Made by a program: the position numbers and the translations under genes
Part shown: piece by piece, positions 32,590 to 43,689 of the stretch
Position numbering within the stretch: the first letter of the stretch is position 1
Layout of the letters: each line of letters opens with the position of its first letter
Notes under the pieces: generated by a model
What the model saw: only the letters and a program-made list of their open reading frames with translations
Databases searched by the model: none
Told to the model about the DNA's origin: nothing
Source of the DNA: Taudactylus pleione
Lineage: Eukaryota > Chordata > Amphibia > Anura > Myobatrachidae
Assembly: GCA_031769625.1 (NCBI GenBank)
Contig: JAUIMM010001588.1
Coordinates: forward strand, 255,001 to 319,000
Direction of reading: 5' to 3'
DNA length: 64,000 bases

Positions 32590-35110
32590 TAGCAGTGATT
32601 ATAAAGCAGGAGTAAGAAAGTGCCTTGAGTATTTGGTCGAGGGAGAAATGAGGGAATACTGTACTTTCAACCAGCAGGAAAGTCCAGGTTTGAAGGTGGC
32701 ATGACTAAGCTCAATGGTGAGATGTTTGTAGTGCATAGAGATAGCCTTACCAGTGGTAAGTGGAGTAGATAACATACAGATGTGTCCAAATACATCTGTC
32801 CTCTGTGCGCTATACATAACACCGGAGCTCCGTGTGACTCGTTAGCGCCGAGCGTCTTTTCGTGCAACTTTTTACCTTACCAATGGTCGTGATTGTTCTG
32901 ATGGTGATCCCAGGCTGTAACTTAGAGTAAACATTTGGGGAGGTGGATGCCTATATATGGGAGAGATTTTGACATACAGGTTAGTGAGAAGGAAGTGCTC
33001 CACCAAGGTTTAACAGTGGAACCTAGAGATAAGGCTAGTGATTTTGCTTGTTTGCTAGAGAGGCCAGAGACTCTGGTATATTCAGAGAACATATGAAATA
33101 TATGAGGAAGGGAGCAGGAAGGATTAAGGATATACAAAAAAGATCATCGGCAAAGGCAGTAACTGTAGTAGTAACAGTACCTAAGGTAATACCCTGAAAT
33201 GTAGAGAGAGATTAAAAAATGGGAAGTAGGGTAACTAGCACCAAATTAAATAGTAAATGGGTGAGAGGGCATCCTTGACAAGTGCTCCTGGACATAACAG
33301 AACCACCTACTGATACATTAATAACAAAAGTGGAGGGAATAGTGGTATTCAAAAATTGGATAAGGTTCAGAAAAAATTACATGGAGATGGGACCACGAGA
33401 TGGAATCAAAAGCTTTCTCAGTGGCCAAACTGAGAAACATTACTGGGGAGGGTCCGGTGGGGAACCGGCAATAGCCAAGCGCACGCCATGAACTGAATGT
33501 CTGCCGTGGGTAAAACCAAATTGGTTAGGAGTGAGAAGGGAGGGAAGAATCGACTAAAGTCTTTTTATAAATATCTTGGCCATAATTTTATAATCTTGGT
33601 TAAGGAAAGTTCTAGGTCTACATGATGAAACCAGTTCAGATTCTTGTTGGGTTTAAGAAAAATCAAATAAAAGTTAAAAGTGAGATAGCAAGGAGTATCA
33701 ACATGTAGTTTTTTAAATAGGGTAGTAAGAAAAGATGTAATATTAGGATTCAAAATCGTCTAAAATTCAGCAATGAAGCCATCGGGTCCAGGGGTTTTAT
33801 TTTTATGAAGGGAAAAAATGACTACCTGAATCTTGTGTTTAGAGGGGCTAATTCAGCATTGCACATAAGTGCAATGCTAAACGCAGATTCACGATTATTG
33901 CACGCAATCCCTGCTATGTCTCTGCCTGAGTGATAGGCAGAGGCATTTAAGGGGAGGTGCGGGGCAAGGACGGCTGGCTTTTTCAGAAACGGGGGCGTGT
34001 TGGCCCTGTTTCCCGGGAGTGGCAAGTGCATGTACGCAGTTTCCTGGCCTCGCAAGCCGGCCAGTCTGCATAAGCTGAGGCTTACTCAGCTGGCCAGGGG
34101 TCCTGCGCCATCCACCATCGCGACCGATGGTTATCCCAGCCTGTGACCTCGGTCGCAGTGTTGGGATCGCTAATGCAGCAGGGGTGTCATGCTACATTTG
34201 CATATTTACAAGGACAGAATTGCAAAGCTGCTTGCGGGCAGCTCTGCAATTCTTTCCACCTCTGAATCACCCCCAGAGTTGTCCGAATTCAACATACTGT
34301 ATCTTCATTCCAAAGTGAGTTTGGGCAATGTCACTGCAGACAGCATTTGGGAGTGCAATTAGGGGGAATCAGGGAGGACTGCATACAAGCATGCATAGAA
34401 CCATAGAAATTCTGCTGCAATATCTTGAGTTTTTTTGTGAGTTTAACATGTGAGGAGGGTTTGCAAATGGCCAGAATCAGTCTACTCGGAGATTTAATCT
34501 AGGACAGAGAGGCCAAAATATTGCCTGCTTTATTACCCCATCAATAGAATTGATTTTTAGAGTACTTTATCGTTTATTGGGCCTCAGAAAGAAGAAAACT
34601 TTCCAGGAGTTGTCTAGCAGAATTATATGTGTGTAAATTGGTATCAGTAGGAGAAGCAACATATTATGCAGAATGCAGAAAACATGGCAGTATGAATGGA
34701 AAATATTTTCCCTTATATTCTCTCTGACACTTGGTCTGGTAGAAAGGTACATGGCCCCTCATCACAGCCTTAGCAGGCTCCCAGAAAAGAATAGCATCAA
34801 TCCAATGAGCCCGATTGTCAAGCCAATGAGAGGTCAAGAAATCATTGGATTGGGAGAGGTATAAAGGAAACTGCTAAAAACCTGAACATGAGTTAGGGGT
34901 GTCTAAGCAAGTGTCACAGACATAGGGGCATGGTCAGAGACAAGGATATTGTGTAACCTCTCATCAAAAAGCCAAGGGAATACGGTGTTAGCGAGCAACA
35001 AGTTATCAATTCTAGATAATGTGATGTACTTGCAAGTGAAAAGTGTAAGACCTGTCAGCAGGGTTGAGTAGGCACCAAGGATCAGAGACAGCATACCTAT
35101 TTTTGAGAAG
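32590..35110 (-). pseudogene. L1/Tx1-type LINE remnant (endonuclease end plus reverse transcriptase)
   Basis: Reading on the minus strand from 35110 downward. The APE endonuclease end is seen in SRIDNLLLANTV and VSDHAPMSVTLA (near 34903-35094), and a linker in NSWKVFFFLRPNK (about 34570-34620). RT fingers HKNKTPGPDGFIA lie at about 33775-33815 and KIMAKIFIKRL with LLTPNQFGFTHGRHS at about 33490-33580. Motif A region EKAFDSISW is at about 33400 and the motif B region TCQGCPLTHLLFNL at about 33250-33285. After this comes SGLSSKQAKSLAL and IGIHLPKCLL (about 32945-33060). Stops and frameshifts are numerous. It is interrupted by a family B MITE at 33844-34274. The 5' portion (most of the endonuclease and ORF1) is missing. 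Confidence 0.85.
33844..34274. mobile_element. Family B-related MITE (B5) nested in the LINE, AGA target duplication
   Basis: Ends GGGGCTAATTCAGCATTGC and CCTCTGAATCACCCC, with AGA at 33841-33843 and 34275-34277. Starts with a mirrored TTGCACATAAGTGCAA hairpin. It separates LINE sequence coding PGPDGF from more upstream LINE sequence, so it inserted after the LINE did. Confidence 0.75.
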
Positions 35111-35139
35111 ATGGATGCTTTCTCACTGGAAGGAAGAAA

Positions 35140-35455
35140 GGGATGTAGTCAGGTTACCGGCAACTGGGATGCTGGCCATCGGAATCCCGACAGTGGAAGC
35201 CCGACCTGGGACTAAATATAGGCGTTGAAATCCCAACACCTATCTGTAGTCCCACGCCGAAATCCTGGTGGCCATCATCCTGAGTGAAGGAAAGCCGGGT
35301 GTCTTAGCTCATAGCCGTGGGGTGGGGCGGGTTAGGTTTAGGGACCCCCAGGGGAAATTAGGGTTAGGGACACCCTGGGAAGGCTTACGGTTAGGCTAGG
35401 GGAAGGGGGATTATGCTTAAGCACCACTGGGGGGAGGTTAAGGTCAGTTCCACCC
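35140..35455. mobile_element. Family C repeat, copy 4
   Basis: TCAGGTTACCGGCAACTGGG, ATCGGAATCCCGACAGTGG and GGCGTTGAAATCCCAACACC precede a TTAGGTTTAGGGACCCCCAG-type array (35325-35450). The right end is missing or replaced by another element. Confidence 0.65.
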
Positions 35456-35629
35456 ATAACTTAATTATTGGGAGGATTAAAATATTGCAACATGCCCCTG
35501 TTTCCGGGTAACAGTGACCAGGCACACCCCTGCTCTGCCACCCAAATGCCGCAGCATGTCAATCATGTTGTGGTTTGGGAAGTTCACGGGACCAGTTCTG
35601 CATATGCGCAGAACGGGCTTTGTGCAAAC

Positions 35630-35697
35630 ACAGACCCCTTACAATCAGAGATGTATGTTCATCATTGGATGAACGTACATCTCTGAATCAGGCCCTA
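35630..35697. mobile_element. Family A terminus fragment with hairpin
   Basis: AGAGATGTATGTTCAT mirrors ATGAACGTACATCTCT (35647-35684), followed by the family terminus CTCTGAATCAGGCCC. The other end could not be located with confidence. Confidence 0.55.
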
Positions 35698-36025
35698 AGT
35701 GTGGTAAACCTCGAAGACAAACTTGGAACAGTTGCCCAGCCGCCACCAGCTCACATAAACCACCATAAGCAAAGGGTTGGGACATGTCAAGAAGATACTC
35801 AGTGGAATTGGTGTAGTTGCCCCCCTTGTTGTCGTGGGACATGATGGAGAACTCGTCCCAGTTGGCCACCACATGCCTCACAATTAGTTCATGCATCTGT
35901 GTTGGGGACAATGGTGTGAGGCACCATTTTCCCTTTAACATTCAAATACTCAGTTGCCATGTTCGAGAAAATGAAAAATTCAAATACAAAGCAAGTGAAG
36001 TACCCAAATTAAAAAAGTCCTTAGC

Positions 36026-36178
36026 AGTGGCGACTCCAGAGGTGAGGCTGCAGCACAGTCCAGTATTCAAATAGGGGAGCCACACCAACTGTCACTCCAA
36101 CTGCTACCAAACATCACTGGCAGTTTGAGTGGCTCCCCTATTTGAATATTGGACTGTGCTGCAGCCCCACCTCTGAAA
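36026..36178. repeat. Inverted repeat with about 53-bp arms
   Basis: The left arm (36030-36082) carries GCTGCAGCACAGTCCAGTAT and CAAATAGGGGAGCCAC. The right arm is its mirror, GTGGCTCCCCTATTTG and GGACTGTGCTGCAGCC (about 36128-36176), with only a few mismatches and a spacer of about 45 bases. Short symmetric fold-back element. Confidence 0.85.
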
Positions 36179-36244
36179 CTACCACTTGCCCCAGAAAATG
36201 AGTTTACAGTCCCACAGCACTTGGGACATGTTGCTTTGTCACCC

Positions 36245-36560
36245 AATCACCTCGGTCGAGAGGAAACATTTTACCACTTCTCACCCCCTTAAGGGGTCGA
36301 ATTTTGAAAAATCATTGTTAGTGGGTGCTTATGTCATAGAAGGAATATACTCCCCAAATTTCATGTTTGTAGGTCAAGAGGTTTGGGCAGAGCGTTTATG
36401 AGTCAGTTAGGAGGACATTGCACAGGGGGAGGAAACATTTGAGCCCTTTTTACCCCCTTAGGAGTCGAATTTCGAAAAAATCTCTGCTTAGTGGGGGTCT
36501 ACATCATGGAAAGATTATACTCACTGAATGACATGTTTCTACGTTCAGGGGTTTGGACTG
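36245..36560. repeat. Two tandem copies of a ~168-bp unit
   Basis: GAGGAAACATTT, ACCCCCTTA, GGGGTCGAATTT / GGAGTCGAATTT and TTAGTGGG recur at a spacing of 168 bases (GTCGAAT at 36296 and 36464). The copies differ at perhaps one base in four, so the duplication is old. Confidence 0.7.
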
Positions 36561-37195
36561 GGCATTGATGAGTCAGTCAACTCTGACACGTTTAAACATA
36601 CAGTAATACACAACTGTCCCTATATTTAAGAGATGATCAGTTTTTAAACACAATCCCTCATTCCTGCTTTCTACCCAAGTTATACCTCTTTAGGTATGAA
36701 ATATAAATTCATTTATTGCCTCCAAAAAGTGTATATTTGGCCCATTGAGGTAAATTAACATTAAAAAATGGCTTGTATATGTTAAGGAGCTTGTTTGTGG
36801 TAGTTTGTATGTGTGTGGTGCTCTGAAAGTTTGTACAGTGCTGCACCACTAGCACCAGGTTCAGGTGTGTTTGGAATGCTTCGGTGGCCGATTTCCCCGT
36901 GCTAAGATAGGACACACCGTGACAAAGAGGCAAGCCTGTATTCCCCTTTTGCAGACACAATGACCAGTCAGGAGGGAAGGTGCAATGCAATTTTATTGCT
37001 TCCAATCAAAGAATAACAATGGACACAGGAAATGTTTACCATTCACAGATTGAATAAAATAAATTACACTTTTCAATGTCAAGGTATTTATTTATTACCT
37101 CTCCGTCCTCTGCCGGTGACCCCAGCTGGCAAGTAAGTGTAAACAAAAGAAAACACGATTTCTGCAGAACTTTTACTTTCACTAAAAGCAAATGA
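36561..37195. other. Intron, nothing recognised
   Basis: No transposon end, tandem unit or exon seen. AT-rich with ordinary composition. Confidence 0.4.
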
Positions 37196-37196
37196 G

Positions 37197-37966
37197 AGAA
37201 CAGAACATGAAACCTGCGGGTCGAGCTTATATCAGTAGTGCACCAGCAGGTTATAGCTTTAATATACAGTCTGTACTAATTCTTCAACTTCTGCTGAGAA
37301 AACATGGGAAAAACACATGCAGGCCAAGCTTGTATCAATAGTGCACCAGCAGGCTATTGCTTTAATATACAGTCTGTGCTAATGCTTAAACTTTTGCAGG
37401 GAAAACGTGGGAAAAACACACGCAGGCCGAGCTTGAATCAGTAGTGCGCCAGCAGGCTATCGCTTTGATGAACAGTCTGTGCTAATGCTTCAACTTGTGC
37501 TGAGAAACCGTGGGGAAAACACATGCAGGCCAAGCTTGTACTTGTAGTTCTCCAGCTGTAATGGCTAACAGTTCATGCAGAGTAATTTGCCCAAGCTCAA
37601 TAAAGCACATGTAAGTTAGGCTGGTACTTGTAGTTCTCCAGCTGTAATGGCTAACAGTTCATGCAGAGTAAATGGCCCAAGCTCAATAAAGCACATGCAA
37701 GTTAAGCTGGTATTTGTAGTTCTCCAGCTGTAACGGCTAATAATCTATGTAGAGTAAATGGCCCAAGCACAATATTGCACAAGCAGGTTAAGCTGGTACT
37801 TGTGGTTCTCCAGCTGTAATGGCTAACAGTCTATGCAGAGTAAATGGCCCAAGCTCAATATTGCACATGCAGGTTAAGCTGGTACTTGTAGTTCTCCAGC
37901 TGTAACGGCTAGCAGTCTATGCAGAGTAAGTGACCCGATCACAATATTGCACATGCTCATTGGGGT
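37197..37966. repeat. Compound tandem array: 103-bp units then 86-bp units
   Basis: Three units of 103 bp carry CACCAGCAGG (37241, 37344 and, as CGCCAGCAGG, 37447). They pass into five units of 86 bp carrying GTTCTCCAGCTGTAA (37547, 37633, 37719, 37805, 37891). Both unit types share AGCTTGTA/AGCTGGTACTTGTAG, GTGCACC / GCACATGCAGG and CAGTCTATG-like words, so one type seems to derive from the other by internal deletion or recombination. Confidence 0.9.
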
Positions 37967-38330
37967 TCAGGGAGAGCAGGGGCAGTCAAAGTTCACTGTA
38001 CTATCCTATGGAGCCACTTGTGCTATAGGAACTTATAATAAAAAAAAACTGACAGGGGCTTGCAGGGTAACTATATCCCCTAACTAGTTAAAGGGGTAAC
38101 CCCATAACTATGGGGGTACCACATGTGAAAGTCTTATTGTGGTATATTTACAAAGCCGTGGGTTTGACCTCAAAATTGAAAGCAGTACTATTATTAAATG
38201 CAAAACATTCCAGTCTTTAGTGCCACTTGGTCAAACCTGCCTAGAAGACAACTTGTCTATAAGCATAGTAAAAACAAGAACACAGTGACACAAAGTAATT
38301 TTTCTGCTAAAAAGGCTAAGGCAGAGGTTC

Positions 38331-38506
38331 CCAAACGCAGTCCCCAAGGTTCCCCAACAGTGCAGGTTTTAGAGATATCCTTGAGCACAGGTTACTTTAT
38401 TAACACCTCAGTCAATTTGATTTAACCACCTGTGCTCAACCATGGATATCTCTAAAAGCTGAACTGTTGGGGAGCCTTGAGCACTGCGTATGGGACCCTC
38501 TGGGTT
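38331..38506. mobile_element. hAT-like MITE with mirrored halves
   Basis: Begins CAGAGGTTCCCAAACGCAG and ends GACCCTCTGGGTT. The inner parts TTTTAGAGATATCC and GGATATCTCTAAAA are mirrored, as are CACAGGTTACTTTATTAACA and the following AATTTGATTTAACCACCTGTG words. Related to the copy at 22606. Confidence 0.7.
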
Positions 38507-38688
38507 AAGGTGCAATTTGGATTGCAAATCAACACAAATCGAATGTGGTTTATAGACCCAAACAGCATCATTTACTATCTGGTGATAACTGGTTAGACCA
38601 AACCACATAGAGAGAACATATAAACCTCATAGAGAACATAACTAAAACACACATTAAAAACATTGGTTTATTTTTATGGTAAAATATT

Positions 38689-39229
38689 GGACCTCATTCA
38701 GACCCGCTCGCAAGCGCTGAGCACTCACAAGCGAGGCAATGTTTAGGCCCTGCGCAAGTGCAGCGGCCGCACTGCGCATGTGCAAGCCCCGGAGCGAGAG
38801 AGAAATTCTCTTTCTCCGGAGCTCACTACAAAAAGGGTGGCTGTCGATGTTGATTGACAGCTCGCCCCATTTTGTAGGCGTGGCGGGGGGGTGGTTTCAC
38901 AAATGGAGGCGTTCCTTAAGGAACGCCTGACGTTTTGTGGGCGGCCGCACTGACATCAGCAGTAATGTCAGTGGGGAGCTACCTGCTCGAACAGAGCAGG
39001 AAGCTACCTGGGGCTTGCGGTTGCCAAGACCCAACCTTAGGGTCTTGTCGCAAGCTCCGATGGTCATGATGGTCTTGACCATCGCGACCATCAACCTGGT
39101 CGGTCGCTAAAGCTGTGGGTGGTAACCCACATCTTAGCTAGCGACCAGGAGGCAGCACTTCAAAACCCAAGCGGCAGCCCTCATTCAGAGCGACCGCTCG
39201 CATTTTGCGAGCGCCTCTGAATGAGGGCC
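38689..39229 (-). mobile_element. Family A fold-back MITE (A5)
   Basis: Ends GGACCTCATTCAGACCCGC and CTCTGAATGAGGGCC. It runs opposite to A2-A4: the folded end, with its second copy of the terminus (CCTCATTCAGAGCG), lies at 39178-39229. Internal hairpins include CTGTCGATGTTGATTGACAG, GGCGTTCCTTAAGGAACGCC, ACTGACATCAGCAGTAATGT, ATGGTCTTGACCATCGCGAC, and GCTGTGGGTGGTAACCCACA. Confidence 0.85.
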
Positions 39230-39475
39230 TTTGTCTTGACCCTTTTCAGGAGTAGATCCTTTCCCCAAGACATTAAGTAGTGAAACTCATATCTCTTGCA
39301 TAGGCTGGTGTAGCAGAGCTAACACAGTGATACTGCATTCAGGCCTATCACACATATAAATACAAGTAGGTATGCCATCAAATAATAATACATTGAAAGT
39401 GATAAATGCCAGAAACACTGGATGCAAAGTAACAGGAAACAGATTCTATAGTCAGTCTACATATTTAAAGACAAA

Positions 39476-40074
39476 GGCCCTCATTCAGAGCCACTCGCTA
39501 GCGGCAGTACGCTCGTTCCGAGCGATGTTCGCACATCTGCGCATGCGTACGGATCATTATACGCATGCGCGAACCAGTCAGTGCGGCCGAAATTCATGTG
39601 CTCGCAATATAGCGAATGCCTGCTATTTTGAGTGACAGAATGAGGCGTATGTGGGTGGTAACAGGGGAAGGTGCTTGAAAATGGGGAGTGGAGATCCGAA
39701 CGCAGGCGTGCTTAAAGGTCAAAACGGGCGTTTTATGGGTGTGCATAATTAATACAGCAGCGTCATTGACCACGTCACTGGGTTATTTTATAGCCAGAAC
39801 TGCTCGCAAGATTGTGGTAGCAAAAACCAACCACAAGAATAGCGAGCAGTTCATACGCTGGTCGATGTACTCGATTAATCTAATAAATAGCGGACATGAC
39901 GTATGGTGCGTGCGGCCAGGGGGCGTTTTTAACAAATAAACGAGCGTATGTTTTGCTCGCTCATTCAGACTTAGAGGTGTGAACAGACTGCAATTTGCGA
40001 ACTGATCATTTGAATAGCCACCCCTTGTTTTTGAACGAACGACCGCAAATAGCGAACGGCTCTGAATCAGGCCC
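39476..40074. mobile_element. Family A-like MITE (A6), AAA target duplication
   Basis: Ends GGCCCTCATTCAGAGCC and CTCTGAATCAGGCC, flanked by AAA at 39473-39475 and 40075-40077. The interior differs from A2-A5: TGCGCATGCGTACGGATCAT with its mirror ATACGCATGCGCG, and GAACTGCTCGC..GCGAGCAGTTC around 39795-39852. A separate subfamily with the same ends. Confidence 0.8.
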
Positions 40075-40328
40075 AAAGATGCTTACTCCTACCTAACCAT
40101 TATAATACATTTTCCTTATACGTAAACACAAATTTAGAATGTAGCTTATTTTATTTTTTTTTATAATGATAATATAGTTTTATGTGGGGATGACAGTTCC
40201 CTAAATCAGCATCCCAAATTCTGAGGATGATAGTTGAGAAATATAATTAATTATGGCACCCTTTCTTTTGTAAAAATAACATTGTATTAACATATTTTCA
40301 GAAATCCACATAAATCAATGTTTTTCAG

Positions 40329-40595
40329 GACTTCATACCTGAAAACAAGGGGCTACCTTGTGTTATCGAAGATTACAGATGTGAGGGCGAAGAAGGAGGT
40401 CTAGAAGTTGGCCAGGATCAAATAGATGAAGACATCAGAAATGCTGAGCAGTATCCCGTACATCAAAGGCTTGGTGACAACAATAGAAGTTATGGGCAAA
40501 AGAGTTTATCTACAAATGATAAATCCCTGTCATCTAATTTGGCAGAAGTTGAAATTGTGACCCCAGAATTGGCAACAAATCCAACACCTCCCGTT
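40329..40595 (+). CDS. Exon d of unidentified host gene (89 codons, phase 0-0)
   Basis: The acceptor AATGTTTTTCAG ends at 40328 and the donor GTT|GTAAGTAC is at 40595. The 267 bases between are open and in phase 0 at both ends. The translation starts DFIPENKGLPCVIEDY, then becomes acidic and low in hydrophobic residues (GEEGGLEVGQDQIDEDIRN). A Ser/Asn-rich region (SLSTNDKSLSSN) and a Pro/Thr-rich end (TPELATNPTPPV) follow. This looks like a flexible region, not a folded domain. The donor is close to consensus. No similarity to transposon proteins noticed. Confidence 0.7.
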
Positions 40596-40707
40596 GTAAG
40601 TACAATCATACATGCGCATATGCTCTGACTAAAATAATACATCTAAATAATATTTCTCTAGGTGGATGAACAATGTGTCACCCCATAGGCACGCTCATGT
40701 CAGACTT

Positions 40708-41532
40708 GGGGTCTGATTCCAAAGTAGCAAGCAGTTGTGTTTGTGGTGGATCTCGAGCAAATGGAGACTAATGTCATTGTCAAGTAGGGGTGTCTGGGCA
40801 GCAACTGGGCAGTGAGTATTAAGATGCACAGAGCGGCTGTGTCGGATGGGGGTGTCGTGGGAAAGTAGCCCAACTTCTGTGCTTGATTTCTGTGTTTGGA
40901 CGCAGTTGGGATGACTGTTTCAAAAGAATCTTTTGCACCAAGCATCGGGCTGGTACCCCATAGAGACCTGATACTAATGATGATGTCTAAAGCATGAACG
41001 TAAAAAATCAGTGAGCAGTGCAATGAAAGAAAACTAATCTGCAAATAGACAGAGAGCTGAGTTAGCATATCTTAGTCTGCAGGCTGCCACGCAGGGGAGT
41101 ATTTATAATGGGTGCAGGGTATGCGGGGCACACGGGCCCCTGGGTCCATGGTGGGCCCGCACCACTCACCCTGCACCCATATTATACTTACCTCTCCGAA
41201 GCCCCACATGTAGGGTGTCTGCAGACAGCAGGTGTCTGCATTGTAATAAACAGCTGGAAAATGGCCATCGCGTCCATTTTCCCATCATTTGCGTATGCGC
41301 AGTACAGGGAGAATGGCCATTTTCCCGGTGACCTGCGCATGCAATATAGACTCTGGGCACACTCTAGTGCTCAGAATCAATTAGTGCGGCCCTGGCGCTG
41401 CCGGCCTGCCAGACGACGAGTAGGGGGCCCGTGATGGAGACTGCACACGGGCTCCCTCCTCTCTAGAAATGCCCCTGCTGCCACAGGTGGATGTAAATTT
41501 GGTTGTGGCTGCGTCTGACTCAGAATCAGGTC
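40708..41532. mobile_element. Family B-related MITE (B6), probably with nested insertion
   Basis: Begins GGGGTCTGATTCCAAAGTAG and ends GACTCAGAATCAGGTCC, a matching inverted pair. The middle from about 41100 differs in composition (GGGGCACACGGGCCCCTGG; mirrored AAAATGGCCAT / GAATGGCCATTTTCCC at 41259-41325) and may be a second insertion. Confidence 0.55.
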
Positions 41533-42477
41533 CGTAATATTCACGCTCACAGCTTGTTTAATTGAATAGCCCATATTCAATATGCTATTAAACATAAATG
41601 TCTTTTTGAGTAAAAGTCTTCATCCATCTCACTCTATATAACACTCACTAGACACTAGACACAGCAGCGTGTGCTGGGCTGCAGTGAGTTATGAGGGAGA
41701 GGGGGCGGTGCCATTCCCCCCAGCCTCCCTTCTCGGCACCCCTGCTCATACTTACCTGCTGGCTCCAACAGCAGTAGTAGAGTACTGGCGGCGGGGGACA
41801 GGTCTTGCAGCAATGTCGGCAGGCGCCCTCCTGAGCGCTGTGGCGCGCCTGTGCAGGCAGCTGTGACACAGTCTGCATGGAGGCCGCTTTACATGTCACT
41901 GGCCTTGGCCGGGTCAGGGCGCCCTCCTCCAGGTGGCGCTCTACTCGGCTGTGTAACCAGCGTATATGTAAAACCTCCCTCCCTGCAAAATCTGGTCGCC
42001 AGGCAGCAAAATCTGGTCACCATGGCGACCTGGCCCCCGGGATTTGTCGAGCCCTGGACTAAGCAGCTGTTTAGTGGTTGCAAGCCAAAAAGTACCAAAA
42101 ACCAAAACAGAAGAAACTCAGAGCTGGGGTGAAATAGATAACAAGTTATATAAACAATATAGAACAAAATTACTGGAAAAAAACTCATAATGCTGCAGAT
42201 ATGCTACAATGTATACAATTTTAATTAGCCATGTATGAAAAATAAAAATAAAATCACAAACATATACATTCACAAATCATGAAAGATAATAAAAGAATAA
42301 TAATACAAATACCACCACAAATTGTGGGACATATAAATACACTTAAAAAATAGCAAAAGCCTGTTATGATAATCAGCTGCTAAAGGAAATTCCAATGAGC
42401 TGTAATCATCATGGATGTAAGCAATATGGAAAATATATACGTGAATAAAAAAATGTCCAGAAACCCTCTGTGTCAGA
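41533..42477. other. Intron, GC-rich block then AT-rich, unassigned
   Basis: 41645-42062 is GC-rich with CCCCCAGCCTCCC and ATGGCGACCTGGCCCCCGGG. The rest is AT-rich. No coding block bounded by splice sites was found. Confidence 0.35.
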
Positions 42478-43050
42478 CGGATTGTACAGTATCAGTGGTG
42501 AGGCAGCAAGCGCTGACATAGAAGCAGTGGAAAGATTTCTTGACCAATTTAATGAAATCATCAAAAAAAGGCAGCTACCGTCCAGAACAATACTTCAATG
42601 TGGATGAAACTGGACATTTTTCTAAGAAAATGCCCAAAAGGTCCTACATACACAAAGAAGCTAAAACAACGCCGAGTTTCAAGGCTTTTAAGGACAGGGT
42701 CATGTTGTTGTTGGGTGGAAATGTTGCTGGGTTTAAGTTAAAGCCTTTGCTCATCTATCGCTCCGAGAACCCACATGCATTGAAGCAGGTCAGTAACCAC
42801 ATGCTGCCCATTTATATGCAAATAACAAGGCATGGATGACACAAGATTTATTTGAGGATTGGTTTGCCAACCGCTTCAACCCCCGGTCAAGTGTTGTCTT
42901 TAAAATTATCCTCCTGCTGAAGAACAAAATAAAATTACAAAGCAGACTACACTAACAGGTTTCTTCTACACCCAGTACCCCTACCCCTACAAGTCCTTCC
43001 ATTTCCTTGCCATCATCTCCTTTACGCGGGCCCTCTACAGATCCTGATCA
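42478..43050 (+). pseudogene. Tigger/pogo-like transposase fragment
   Basis: Part of a Tigger-type DDE transposase (Tc1/mariner superfamily, jerky-related). The open part 42540-42839 carries YFNVDETGHFSKKMPKRSYI with the first catalytic Asp, then LLLGGNVAGFKLKPLLIYRS and ENPHALK. After a frame break the text continues WMTQDLFEDWFANRF (near 42833-42880). A Ser/Thr/Pro-rich tail is recognisable near 42960-43060. The DNA-binding N-terminus and the second catalytic region are missing or ruined. Old, dead copy. Confidence 0.85.
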
Positions 43051-43219
43051 CTTTAAGGATGACGCTTGTGACCCAGAAACACTATAACACTATGAAGGAT
43101 TTGTTGGCTAGAATGTCTTTTATTTATAACTTTATTTATAACTTTATTATTTTTGGTGTCGATTGTCCTGTATTTTTATTTTTATGTTCTGTAAAGGGAC
43201 ACTATGTAACAGTTATTCT

Positions 43220-43495
43220 AATTCAAACAAGTTTTACAAAGTAAAAAAAAATATGCAAAGTAAAGAAAGTTATGCCAAATATATCAAACAAGTTATATAA
43301 AGTGAAGAAAGTTATACAAAATAAAACAAACAAGTTAGGCGAAGTAAAGAAAGTTATGCAAAGTTATGCAAAATAAAACATACTGTAAGCAAAGTAAACA
43401 ATTATACAATATGAAACAAACTAATTTTTAAAAGTAAAAAAAAATATGCAAAATAAAACAAACAAGTTATGCAAAGTAAAGCAAAGTTTATTTTC
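43220..43495. repeat. Degenerate A-rich tandem repeat (AAAGTAAAGAAAGTTATGCA)
   Basis: Around eight loose copies of words such as CAAGTTATGCAAAGTAAAG and AAAATAAAACAAAC, of uneven length. Confidence 0.7.
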
Positions 43496-43689
43496 TTTAT
43501 TCATAATAAATACAGTAAAAATGATTGCTGTGCATATATACTGTACTGTATTACATATTGTATCCATTACTGTACTATTACAGTACAATACAGCAGATAT
43601 TTTCCAAATCAGAGAAATAGATGTTCGCGCTCCACGCTGCACCTGGCAGCTAATAACAACGTGATATTCACCAATCACAGATGTATGTA

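Noticed and set aside
37197..37966. Regularly spaced direct repeats as a possible CRISPR array
   Set aside because: Whole units of 103 and 86 bp repeat with no unique spacers, and the context is a vertebrate intron.
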